This document shows positions 9,660 to 18,390 of a stretch of 64,000 nucleotides of DNA, piece after piece (positions within the stretch are counted from its first letter, which is position 1; each line of letters starts with the position of its first letter). A model generated the notes under the pieces. It saw only the letters and a program-made list of their open reading frames with translations, was not told the DNA's origin and made no database searches. A program made the translations under genes and the position numbers. The stretch is from Rhizobiaceae bacterium (GTDB lineage Bacteria > Pseudomonadota > Alphaproteobacteria > Rhizobiales > Rhizobiaceae), in NCBI GenBank assembly GCA_029233925.1, contig JARGOX010000003.1, positions 254,370 through 318,369 on the forward strand, read 5' to 3'.

Positions 9660-10373
9660 TCACGCAACAGAATAGCCGCCGTCAACCGGGATGCACGCAC
9701 CGGTGATGAATTGTGCAGAGTCTGATGCCAGAAACAGTGTCGCTCCGGCAATATCCTCCGGCTGTCCCCAGCGCCCCAGCGGCGTACGCGCATTGACATT
9801 GGCCACATGCACCGGATCGGTCCGGCTTCTTGCCGATTGGGCCGTGACAATGAATCCCGGCGCGATGGCATTGACCCGGATCTTGTCCGCCGCCCAGGCA
9901 ATCGCCAGCGATTTGGTCAGTTGTGTTACAGCAGCCTTGCTTGCGCCGTAGGCCGGATTTTTGGGGCTTCCGAACTGGGCATACATGGACGCAATATTGA
10001 TCAGACTGCCGCCCTGCCTGGAAAGAAGCCCGTGAAACGCTTCTGCCACGCGGAAGGTGCCGTGCAGGTTGACATCCACAACCTTTTCAAAAAAAGCCGG
10101 GTCCATTTCCTCGCCACGGGCGGTGATCGCGGCTCCGTTGATCAGAATGTCGAGTCTTGATGTCTTTGCTGCCAATGCAACGACAGCCGCCGCATCGGTG
10201 ACATCAAGCTGGTGGTAGATGAAGGCATCACGATCCTCAGGTGCAGGCTGATCCTCCACCCCGGTTATGGCAACCTCGGCGCCTGCCTGTTTGAAGGCCC
10301 TTGCGATGGCCGCACCGATTCCGGCCTTGCTGGCTCCGACAACAAGCACGTGTTTATCCGCGAAATCAAACAT
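9660..10373 (-). CDS. SDR-family oxidoreductase
   Basis: 237 aa; NAD-binding GASKAGIGAAIA, catalytic YGASKAAV, C-terminal GACIPVDGGYSVA. Confidence 0.92.
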   Translation of the reverse strand: MFDFADKHVLVVGASKAGIGAAIARAFKQAGAEVAITGVEDQPAPEDRDAFIYHQLDVTDAAAVVALAAKTSRLDILINGAAITARGEEMDPAFFEKVVDVNLHGTFRVAEAFHGLLSRQGGSLINIASMYAQFGSPKNPAYGASKAAVTQLTKSLAIAWAADKIRVNAIAPGFIVTAQSARSRTDPVHVANVNARTPLGRWGQPEDIAGATLFLASDSAQFITGACIPVDGGYSVA

Positions 10374-11149
10374 CAGGCTGGTGCCCCCGTTACATGTTGT
10401 TCCAGGTCCAGTGCCAAACCTGTCATTGGTGCAGACACGTCACTGAGAAGATAAATGGCAAGCCGCGCCGCGTCCTCGGCCCTGATCAGTTGACCAAGTG
10501 GCAGCCGCGCCGCTGCTTCGGCGGCCCAGGCCTCACCGCGCGCCATGGTCACTGATTGCATCTGATGCTCATGGGGCGTGTTGACCCAGCCAAGATTGAT
10601 ACCGTTGACGCGGATGCGATCTGACAAATGGGCATGGGCGGCATTTTTGGTCAATGTCGACAATGCCCCTTTGCTTGCCGCGTAAATTGCCAGCTCCGGC
10701 GTACCACAATGCGCGTTCATCGACAGTATATTGACGATTGCGCCCGGCGATTTGCGGGCCAGCATGTCCTGCACGCTCGCCTGCATCAAGAAGAAAGCGG
10801 CCCTTGCGTTAATGGCGAAGATGTCGTCCCAGTCTTCGACAGATCCATCGCGAACGCCGCCACGAGTCGTCAAACCCGCCGCGTTCACCAGGCCATCTAT
10901 CCGTCCAAACGCCGCAATCGCTGCCTCCGCAACGTGTTTCGGTGCCGCCCGATCAGCCAGATCAGCGACACAGGTGCGCACGACTTGAGCAGGAAACCTT
11001 TCACGCATGCGCGCCAGTCCCGCAGCGTCCTTATCCGCCAGCAGCAACCCCACGGCTCCAGCCTCTGCTGCCGCCTCGGCGATGGCTGCGCCGATCCCGC
11101 TGGCAGCACCTGTCACCAGGATGACCTTGTCCGTCAGCCCTACGATCAT
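10373..11149 (-). CDS. SDR-family oxidoreductase
   Basis: 258 aa; GAASGIGAAIAEAAAEAGA, YAASKGAL. Confidence 0.92.
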   Translation of the reverse strand: MIVGLTDKVILVTGAASGIGAAIAEAAAEAGAVGLLLADKDAAGLARMRERFPAQVVRTCVADLADRAAPKHVAEAAIAAFGRIDGLVNAAGLTTRGGVRDGSVEDWDDIFAINARAAFFLMQASVQDMLARKSPGAIVNILSMNAHCGTPELAIYAASKGALSTLTKNAAHAHLSDRIRVNGINLGWVNTPHEHQMQSVTMARGEAWAAEAAARLPLGQLIRAEDAARLAIYLLSDVSAPMTGLALDLEQHVTGAPA

Positions 11150-11558
11150 GCACCGCCCCCTGCAAATCCAGGCCCTTCGTGATCACCAGAGAGCGCCTCT
11201 TTGCGAGCAGGTGCATGAACCGGAGCACTGATTGCCAGCGAGCCGCCGAGGGATGGGTGCCGACTACAGATCGCTGAACGCCAAGCAAAGGCACGGTCGC
11301 CAGCGTCGCGCGCGAATTTTTCAGACCGAACCGATTGTGAAAGGGGCGAATGAGATTCGCCGTATAGTGTCGCCATCGCCATCCTCCCTCTTCGTCCCAG
11401 CGCTGTTCCCGGATAAGGCTTGGAGCCAAATACATCATGAGTCAATCATATTCAGATGTTTTTTGATGTGTTTTTGATTCTTTTATACCAATATCCGCAG
11501 GTGATCCTATAATTGACATTACCTTTCCGATCTGAAATACCTCATTTTACCTCAATCC

Positions 11559-12581
11559 TTGATTGTGAACGCCATGTCCAATCCCACCCTCGCCGACGTT
11601 GCAGTGCATGCAGAAGTGTCTCTGGCGACCGTGGATCGTGTTTTACATGATCGGCCGGGCGTCAGTGAACGCATGAAGCGGCGGGTTTTCAAAGCAGCAT
11701 CCCAGATTGGCTATCTTGAAATAAAGGCGGATCTGCCAAGAGCCGTTCGCTTGGCCTTCATTCTGCCCGAAGGCACCAATACGTTCGTGCATGAGCTTGC
11801 CCGACATGTCGAAGAGCAGGCCGAGCTTATGCAGCAGGTCAGCGCGACCGTGGAACTGGTGCGCGGATTCGATCCCGTCGCACTGGTCGAAAAATTCACA
11901 TCCCTGCGCCATCGCGTCGATGGCATTGCAATGCTGGCCGTCGATCATCCCATCGTCCGCGAAGCCCTCAGAGGCCTCGTGTCGGCAGGCATGGCCGTTG
12001 CCACCATTGGCTCTGATGTCAGAACAGTTGACCATCTTGGTTATATCGGGATCGACGATATGCAGGCCGGCCGCATGGCCGGTTACCTGATTGGTCGATT
12101 GACCCGTGACCGACCCGGCAAGGTCGCGTTTTTTGCCGGATCACTCTCCTACAGGGGGCATCAGGAACGCGAAATGGGCTTTCGCCAGATCCTGCGCGAA
12201 GAATTCCCCGACCTTGAGGTCGTGGCCCATCGAGAGGTGCAGGACCGCCGTGCGATTGCCGAGATTGCAATGACTGAAATTATCGAACAGCACCCCGACC
12301 TGGATGCTGTCTACAATGCTGGTGGAGGGACGGCCGGGATCGCCACCGTGCTTGAACGGACAGGACGCGCCAAGGAAATCATCTTTATCGCCCATGATCT
12401 GACCGATGGAAACAAGAGCCTTTTGCTGCATGGCACGCTGGACGCACTGATTGATCAGAACGCACGTTTGGAAGTCCGCGAAGCACTGACAACACTGGTT
12501 CATGAAGTCAGAGGCGTTCCCTATCGCATGGTGCCTCCACGGTTGCAGATCGTCTTTCGGGAAAACCTGCCAAGCGAATGA
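11559..12581 (+). CDS. LacI-family transcriptional regulator
   Basis: LacI HTH (PTLADVAVHAEVSLATVDRVLHDRPGVSERMKRRVFKAASQIGYL) plus periplasmic-binding-like domain; ATG 11574 is an alternative start. Confidence 0.9.
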   Translation: MIVNAMSNPTLADVAVHAEVSLATVDRVLHDRPGVSERMKRRVFKAASQIGYLEIKADLPRAVRLAFILPEGTNTFVHELARHVEEQAELMQQVSATVELVRGFDPVALVEKFTSLRHRVDGIAMLAVDHPIVREALRGLVSAGMAVATIGSDVRTVDHLGYIGIDDMQAGRMAGYLIGRLTRDRPGKVAFFAGSLSYRGHQEREMGFRQILREEFPDLEVVAHREVQDRRAIAEIAMTEIIEQHPDLDAVYNAGGGTAGIATVLERTGRAKEIIFIAHDLTDGNKSLLLHGTLDALIDQNARLEVREALTTLVHEVRGVPYRMVPPRLQIVFRENLPSE

Positions 12582-12668
12582 CAGCAACATTCTCTGTATC
12601 CAATGGCCCCTTTTCTCCATGATTCAGTGGATCCTGGCGGACAGCACTCCTGGAGTTTAAAACATCCG

Positions 12669-14156
12669 TCACCGTTGCAACTGCCGGGCTTCAAGGTCAA
12701 TGGCCGATTGCATGCCCCCTTCGAGAATGACAGACAGGATCGCCTCGACCATTTCCCGCCAGGGCGCATGATCACGCAGCTCTGCCGAAAAGACATCCGA
12801 CAACCCATGCAGGGCGTCGGATATCGACCCGGCGTCCATCGTCGAAGCTGCAAGCGCGGCAGCGATGCGAGCCTCGCGCGGGTCACGCAAGGCATATCCT
12901 GTGCCGTCTTCCCGCTTGCCCAGACAATAGCGCATCCATGCAGCGACAGCGAAAGCAAAGGGGCGAAGGTCCTGCCCGTTGTCCAGCGCCCTGAGGGCCG
13001 GCTTGAGCAATCTCTGCGGCAGTTTCTCCGTTCCATCCATGGCGATCTGATAGGTCTCATGGGCTATTTCCGGATTGCAGAAACGCGCTGCAAGGGCCTG
13101 CCCATAGGCGTCCAGATCAATACCTGACAGCGGCTCAAGCGTCTCTGCCGCAGCGTTCAGATGCCGCGCCACCAATTGCGAAAGACCCCGATTGCCCATG
13201 GCATCGCGCACATAGGTGCAACCGGCCAGAAACCCCGCATAGGCAATCATTGAATGGGCGCCATTGAGCATGCTCAGCTTCATCTGCTCGTAAGGAGCCA
13301 CATCGTCGACGAAGATCGCACCACCGACCTCCCAGGCAGGGCGCCCCTGCGGGAAATGATCTTCTATAACCCATTGTATAAAAGGCTCTGTCTCAATGGC
13401 CGCCTGGTCTTCAGCCCCGACCATGCGCGCCACATCCAGCAAGGTTTTTTCCGTCGACGCCGGTGTAATGCGATCAACCATGGTGCTGGGAAATGCAACA
13501 TGAGAGGCGATCCAGTCTCCCAGATCCGTATCCACACGTTTGGCGAAATCCACCACGCAGGCGCGCACCATCTTGCCGTTCTCCGGCAGATTGTCACAAC
13601 AAAGAACAGTAAAAGGAGGCAAGCCTTCGGCGCGTCGCAACCGCAGGCCTTCACACAGAAAACCGATCACACCAATCGGGTTTTGCGGATCGGCAAGGTC
13701 ATGGGCAATCGCCGGATGGGCCAAATCAACGCGGCCGGTGTCGCGCTGAATGCCATAGGCTTTTTCCGTAACCGTCAGACTGACAATACGCGTCGCAGGA
13801 TCGGTCAATGCCTTCATGACACCGGCCCTGTCTCGTGTTGCGGCAATCACACGCGCAACGCTGGCGATAATCCGCGCATGGGTTCCCGCTTCACTGCGCT
13901 CAAGCAGCGTGTATAGCCCGTTTTGTGCATTGAGCGCATCGGCAACATCGGTTCCGCGCAGGCTGACGCCGATGATCCGCCAATCGCCGCCGCCATCTGC
14001 AAGCGCATCATCCGTATAGACAGCCTGATGGGCGCGATGAAATGCGCCGATGCCCAGATGCACGATGCCGGCGCCATGGGTTTGCGGCGCATAACCGGGC
14101 AATTGCACCCCGGCGGCAACATCCTTCAATGCGTCAAGACGAGGAACACGAGTCAT
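12669..14156 (-). CDS. uxuB: Mannitol dehydrogenase family protein; D-mannonate oxidoreductase/fructuronate reductase-like
   Basis: 495 aa; GIVHLGIGAFHRAHQAVYTDDAL, SMLNGAHSMIAYAGFLAG; 4-bp overlap with uxuA. Confidence 0.82.
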   Translation of the reverse strand: MTRVPRLDALKDVAAGVQLPGYAPQTHGAGIVHLGIGAFHRAHQAVYTDDALADGGGDWRIIGVSLRGTDVADALNAQNGLYTLLERSEAGTHARIIASVARVIAATRDRAGVMKALTDPATRIVSLTVTEKAYGIQRDTGRVDLAHPAIAHDLADPQNPIGVIGFLCEGLRLRRAEGLPPFTVLCCDNLPENGKMVRACVVDFAKRVDTDLGDWIASHVAFPSTMVDRITPASTEKTLLDVARMVGAEDQAAIETEPFIQWVIEDHFPQGRPAWEVGGAIFVDDVAPYEQMKLSMLNGAHSMIAYAGFLAGCTYVRDAMGNRGLSQLVARHLNAAAETLEPLSGIDLDAYGQALAARFCNPEIAHETYQIAMDGTEKLPQRLLKPALRALDNGQDLRPFAFAVAAWMRYCLGKREDGTGYALRDPREARIAAALAASTMDAGSISDALHGLSDVFSAELRDHAPWREMVEAILSVILEGGMQSAIDLEARQLQR

Positions 14157-15370
14157 GAATTCAATCCTGCTGTCGAATGGGAAAGTGCGGCGGCGACCCC
14201 GCGCAATTCGGCAAGGCCCTTCAACCGGCCGATGGACGGGTAACCCGGTTGCGTGCGCCGCGTCAGATCATCGAGAATATCCTGTCCGTGGTCCGGCCGC
14301 ATGGGAATCTGATGGTCCTTGCGCCCAGCCGTTTGGCGGCGCGCCTCTTCGCGCAGAACTTCGGCGATCAGCGCCACCATATCGGTGTCACCGCCCAGAT
14401 GCTCGGCTTCGTAAAAGGAACCTTGAATCGCCGCACTCTCGCGCTTGACGTTGCGCAGATGCAGAAAATGAACCCGGTCACCCAGTCGCCGCATCATGCC
14501 AGGCAAGTCATTGTCCGGTCGCACCCCAAGAGAACCGGAACAAAGCGTGATGCCATTGGACGGCGAATCGACAGCGTCGAGAATCGTTCGGTAGTCACTC
14601 TCGGTTGACATGACGCGCGGCAGACCGAGAAGTCCGAAAGGCGGATCATCCGGGTGGCAACACATACGAATACCGAGAGACTCGGCAACGGGAATAACGT
14701 CCTCGAGGAAAGCAATGTAATGCGAACGCAATTGTGCCTCGCTGATTGCGTCATACTCGCTCAAATGCAGGCGAACATCATCCAGCGTCAGTTTTTCTGC
14801 TGCACCGGGAAGACCAAAAGCAACGTTTTTGGCAAGCCTGTCGCAGGTTTCATCGCTCATGGCCGCGAAGCGCTGTTTTGCCTCAGCCACCACGTCAGCA
14901 GGGAAATCCGCTTCGGCGCCCGGTCGCTTGAGAATGTGAATGTCAAAAACGGCAAAATCCACATAGTCGAAACGCATGCAGGTACCGCCATGGGGCAGCC
15001 GCCAGGCAAGATCCGTGCGTGTCCAGTCAAGAACAGGCATGAAATTATAGCACAGGACCTCTATCCCGGCGGCGGCAATATTGCGCAGACTTTGCTTGTA
15101 ATGGGCAATATGTTCTTGCCAGTCGCCCTTCTGTTTCTTGATGTCCTCAGAAACGGGAAGGCTTTCCACCACGTCCCAGGCAAGACCCGAGGCAGAACCG
15201 TCCTTGAAGTGGCTGATGTCTGCCTGGCGTCTTGCAATCTCATCTGCCGTCCAGAGGGCCCCACTGGGAATGTGGTGCAATGCTGACACAATCCCTTCGG
15301 CTCCCGCCTGCGAAATGTCGTCAATGGACACGAGGTCACCGGGACCAAACCAACGCCAAGTCTGTTTCAT
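14153..15370 (-). CDS. uxuA: Mannonate dehydratase
   Basis: MKQTWRWFGPGDLVSIDDISQAGAEGIVSALHHIPSGALWTADEIARR...CCHPDDPPFGLLGLPRVMST...HLRNVKRE; start at ATG 15370. Confidence 0.93.
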   Translation of the reverse strand: MKQTWRWFGPGDLVSIDDISQAGAEGIVSALHHIPSGALWTADEIARRQADISHFKDGSASGLAWDVVESLPVSEDIKKQKGDWQEHIAHYKQSLRNIAAAGIEVLCYNFMPVLDWTRTDLAWRLPHGGTCMRFDYVDFAVFDIHILKRPGAEADFPADVVAEAKQRFAAMSDETCDRLAKNVAFGLPGAAEKLTLDDVRLHLSEYDAISEAQLRSHYIAFLEDVIPVAESLGIRMCCHPDDPPFGLLGLPRVMSTESDYRTILDAVDSPSNGITLCSGSLGVRPDNDLPGMMRRLGDRVHFLHLRNVKRESAAIQGSFYEAEHLGGDTDMVALIAEVLREEARRQTAGRKDHQIPMRPDHGQDILDDLTRRTQPGYPSIGRLKGLAELRGVAAALSHSTAGLNS

Positions 15371-15434
15371 CACCCCTCCAACAGTTTTCCTGACCGATGA
15401 CCATACATTGTCATCGCTCGTCAACACGACATCC

Positions 15435-15502
15435 AAATCACCCAGACCGGCAAATCACCCAGACCGGCAAATCGTCCAGACCGCCAAGTCTTCCGGACCG
15501 GC
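15435..15502. repeat. 17-bp tandem repeat, 4 copies
   Basis: AAATCACCCAGACCGGC x2 exact (15435-15451, 15452-15468), then AAATCGTCCAGACCGCC and AAGTCTTCCGGACCGGC. Confidence 0.85.
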
Positions 15503-15518
15503 TAAGCAATAGCTGTTC

Positions 15519-15543
15519 GTTAACATCAAAATTTGATGTTAAC
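15519..15543. promoter_or_regulatory. Perfect palindromic operator candidate between uxuA and the GntR regulator
   Basis: GTTAACATCAAA-A-TTTGATGTTAAC: two perfect 12-bp arms around one central base. Confidence 0.75.
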
Positions 15544-15586
15544 TAGTATGGTAGCATGGCATATAGGCTTAATTGGAGGATAATTC

Positions 15587-16282
15587 TTGGCCATTCAGAC
15601 GAACCCCGCATGGAAAATAGACCCGCGAACGCCGATAGGGCCACAACTCTTTCGCATTTTGCGTGAGCGGATCATCCGAGCGGACATCAGGCCCGGAACC
15701 CTGATATCAGAGGCGGAAATTGCCCGCACCTATACGCTGAGCCGTCAACCGGTTCGAGAAGCCTTCATCAAGCTGACCGAGCAGGGCCTGGTGCAAGTAC
15801 GCCCTCAGCGCGGCACATTGGTCCGGAAAATATCCATGGCAGCCGTCATGGATGCGCGCTTTGTGCGCGAAGCGATCGAGGCGGATATTGTCAAGATGGT
15901 CGCGACCAAGGCAGACCCGGCAGTGGTGGCGGAACTGAAGAAACAGATTCTGTTGCAGCAGAACACAGAGGAAAAAGACGGCTCCGGCTTCATGGAACTG
16001 GACGAACGCTTCCACCGCACTCTCGCGGAAGCCGCCGGAAAGACCTATGCATGGGGGGTCATCGAAGACATCAAGGCGCAGATGGACCGGGTGCGCTACC
16101 TGTCATTCATCCGCTTTCCCATGCGCAAATTGATCGCCCAACATGAAACAGTGGTCAATGCCATTGCCGCTGGCGACCCGCAAATTGCCGACAGGGCCAT
16201 GCGCGATCACCTTCGCGAAATTCTGTCGACACTGCCGGACATCGCAGCAGCGCAACCGGAATTTTTTGAGGTGCCGGAATGA
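15587..16282 (+). CDS. GntR-family (FadR subfamily) transcriptional regulator
   Basis: 231 aa (TTG start): wHTH IGPQLFRILRERIIRADIRPGTLISEAEIARTYTLSRQPVREAFIKLTEQGLVQVRPQRGTLV plus FCD domain. Confidence 0.9.
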   Translation: MAIQTNPAWKIDPRTPIGPQLFRILRERIIRADIRPGTLISEAEIARTYTLSRQPVREAFIKLTEQGLVQVRPQRGTLVRKISMAAVMDARFVREAIEADIVKMVATKADPAVVAELKKQILLQQNTEEKDGSGFMELDERFHRTLAEAAGKTYAWGVIEDIKAQMDRVRYLSFIRFPMRKLIAQHETVVNAIAAGDPQIADRAMRDHLREILSTLPDIAAAQPEFFEVPE

Positions 16283-16444
16283 ACAATCAAAGGGCCGAAT
16301 AGAACAAGTAAAAATGCATTGTCTCTATCGGGAGAAGTAACAAGAAGATGATTGTGAAAGTGAGTGCCGATGCGACCTTTGGCCTGGCTGATCAATCTTT
16401 GCAAACCGGCTCCCTTTGCGGTGCCAGACCCAGGATGTTGAAAA

Positions 16445-17485
16445 ATGAAAACGCGTGTCTGCAGATTATATGGCGTCAACGATATTCGCGTGGAAACGCA
16501 AGATGTCGAGGCCCCCGGCCCCGGACAGGTGCTTGTGCGCATTGCTGCCGGCGGTATATGCGGCTCTGACCTGCACTACTATCAGGACGGCGGCTTCGGA
16601 CCCATCCGTGTCCGCGAGCCCATCATTTTGGGCCATGAGGTCGCCGGAACGGTTGAAAAGGTCGGCGCGAATGTTGATCATCTTGCGCCTGGCGATCAGG
16701 TTGCGCTCAATCCCAGCCAGCCCTGCCACAATTGCAAACGCTGCGCGGAAGGCATCTATCAGCATTGCCTCAACATGCGCTTTTATGGCTCGGCCATGCG
16801 CTTTCCCCATGAGCAGGGTGCGTTTCGCGATCTGATTGTTGCGCAGGCAAGCCAGTGCGAAGCCATCAACCCGGATGTTTCTCTTGCGGAAGCGGCCTGC
16901 TGTGAACCACTTGCAGTCTGCCTGCATGCCCGCAATCGCGCCGGATCACTCAAAGGCAAACGCGTTCTCGTCACCGGGGCCGGCCCCATCGGTTCGCTCT
17001 GCGTTGCAGCCGCGCGCCAGGCCGGCGCTGCGCAGATTGTTGTGACCGACCTGCAGGACAGAACCCTGGAGGCGGCCATGCAGATGGGTGCGACGCAATC
17101 AATCAATGTCGCTGACAACAGCGCTGCGCTGGAAGCCTTTTTTGAAGATCGCGGCACCTTCGATGTCGCTTTTGAATGTTCGGCGGCGCCCGTAGCATTG
17201 AAAACGGCCATTTCAGCCATCCGTCCCCAGGGCACGATCGTGCAGGTGGGCGTCACCGGTGATATTGCCATTCCCCTCAATCTTCTGGTGGGCAAGGAAA
17301 TCACACTCAAGGGAACCCACAGGTTCCACGCGGAATTTGCCGAAGCGGCCGATCTGCTCAATACTGGACAAATCGATGTGAAGCCCATTGTCACCGCATC
17401 CTATCCGCTTGCGCAGGCAAGGGATGCTTTTGAGGAAGCAGGAGATCGCTCCCGCGCGGTCAAGGTGCAGCTCACCTTCGCATGA
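16445..17485 (+). CDS. Zinc-dependent alcohol dehydrogenase (L-idonate 5-DH / L-gulonate 5-DH-like)
   Basis: 346 aa MDR: GGICGSDLHYYQDGGFGPIRVREPIILGHEVAGTV, NPSQPCHNCKRCAEGIYQHC (structural zinc), GAGPIGSLCVAAARQAGA. Confidence 0.88.
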   Translation: MKTRVCRLYGVNDIRVETQDVEAPGPGQVLVRIAAGGICGSDLHYYQDGGFGPIRVREPIILGHEVAGTVEKVGANVDHLAPGDQVALNPSQPCHNCKRCAEGIYQHCLNMRFYGSAMRFPHEQGAFRDLIVAQASQCEAINPDVSLAEAACCEPLAVCLHARNRAGSLKGKRVLVTGAGPIGSLCVAAARQAGAAQIVVTDLQDRTLEAAMQMGATQSINVADNSAALEAFFEDRGTFDVAFECSAAPVALKTAISAIRPQGTIVQVGVTGDIAIPLNLLVGKEITLKGTHRFHAEFAEAADLLNTGQIDVKPIVTASYPLAQARDAFEEAGDRSRAVKVQLTFA

Positions 17486-17581
17486 GTGTCTGATCGGCTT
17501 TCCCACTTGGGCGCAGCCATGCGACAGGGGTGGACTTCACCCCGTCAATTGGCACAATGGCACCATCAGAGGAAAATCTGC

Positions 17582-18253
17582 ATGCACAGCAAATCCCGAA
17601 CCGGTTCGCCAACTGTAGCGACAGGAACAAAAGCGGCCCTCAGTCAGGATCCCCACAAGGTATCCGGTCACACGGAAAAGGTTCTGGAAGTTGCTATCGG
17701 TCGGGAAGTACGGGCCTTTCGCATACAGCAGGGCGTCACGGTTGCGGAACTGGCGAAGATGACCGGCCTGTCCATCGGCATGCTTTCGAAAATCGAAAAC
17801 GGCATCACCTCGCCATCCCTGACCACGCTCCAGACCCTGTCCAATGCCCTGAGCGTGCCATTGACATCATTTTTTCGCGGTTTTGAAGAGCGCCGTTCAG
17901 CGGTGCACACAAAGGCTGGTACCGGTGTCGAAATGGAACGCAGAGGAACCCGCGCCGGGCATCAATACAATCTGCTGGGGCATATTGGATCCAATTCGAG
18001 CGGCGTGATTGTCGAACCCTATCTCATCACCCTGTCGGAAGCTTCGGATGTTTTTCCAACCTTTCAGCATGAGGGAATGGAATTTCTCTACATGCTTGAG
18101 GGCGAAGTGGAATACCGCCACGGCGATACCGTCTATCTGCTCCAGCCCGGCGACAGTTTTTTCTTCGATGCCGACGCGCCCCACGGTCCGGAAAACCTGG
18201 TGAAACTGCCGGCGCGCTATTTGTCGATCATTTCCTATCTCCCGGGTGATTGA
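17582..18253 (+). CDS. XRE-family regulator with C-terminal cupin domain
   Basis: HTH_XRE VRAFRIQQGVTVAELAKMTGLSIGMLSKIENGITSPSLTTLQTLSNAL; cupin HEGMEFLYMLEGEVEYRHGDTVYLLQPGDSFFFDADAPHGPEN. Confidence 0.92.
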   Translation: MHSKSRTGSPTVATGTKAALSQDPHKVSGHTEKVLEVAIGREVRAFRIQQGVTVAELAKMTGLSIGMLSKIENGITSPSLTTLQTLSNALSVPLTSFFRGFEERRSAVHTKAGTGVEMERRGTRAGHQYNLLGHIGSNSSGVIVEPYLITLSEASDVFPTFQHEGMEFLYMLEGEVEYRHGDTVYLLQPGDSFFFDADAPHGPENLVKLPARYLSIISYLPGD

Positions 18254-18308
18254 ACTTTTTTGAGAGAACATCTGACAGCAAATTCGAACAGACAACGCCC
18301 CACGAAAT

Positions 18309-18328
18309 GCATGAAAGTATTTTCATGC
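18309..18328. promoter_or_regulatory. Inverted repeat upstream of mgsA (candidate operator)
   Basis: GCATGAAA-GTAT-TTTCATGC, perfect 8-bp arms, between the XRE-cupin gene and mgsA. Confidence 0.5.
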
Positions 18329-18390
18329 TAGTTGAATTTGTTTCTTGCCAGTGATATCCTGACTTTGCGACTGACAAAGGAACCAGGCAT

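Noticed and set aside
11146-11445. 99-aa minus-strand ORF overlapping the SDR start by ATGA
   Set aside because: Arg/Ser/Ala-rich with no domain or secondary-structure pattern I recognise; kept only as a leader-region observation.
17549-17563. TGGCACAATGGCACC resembling a sigma-54 promoter
   Set aside because: No GC element at the required spacing (TGGCAC-N5-TTGC not satisfied); just a short direct repeat.
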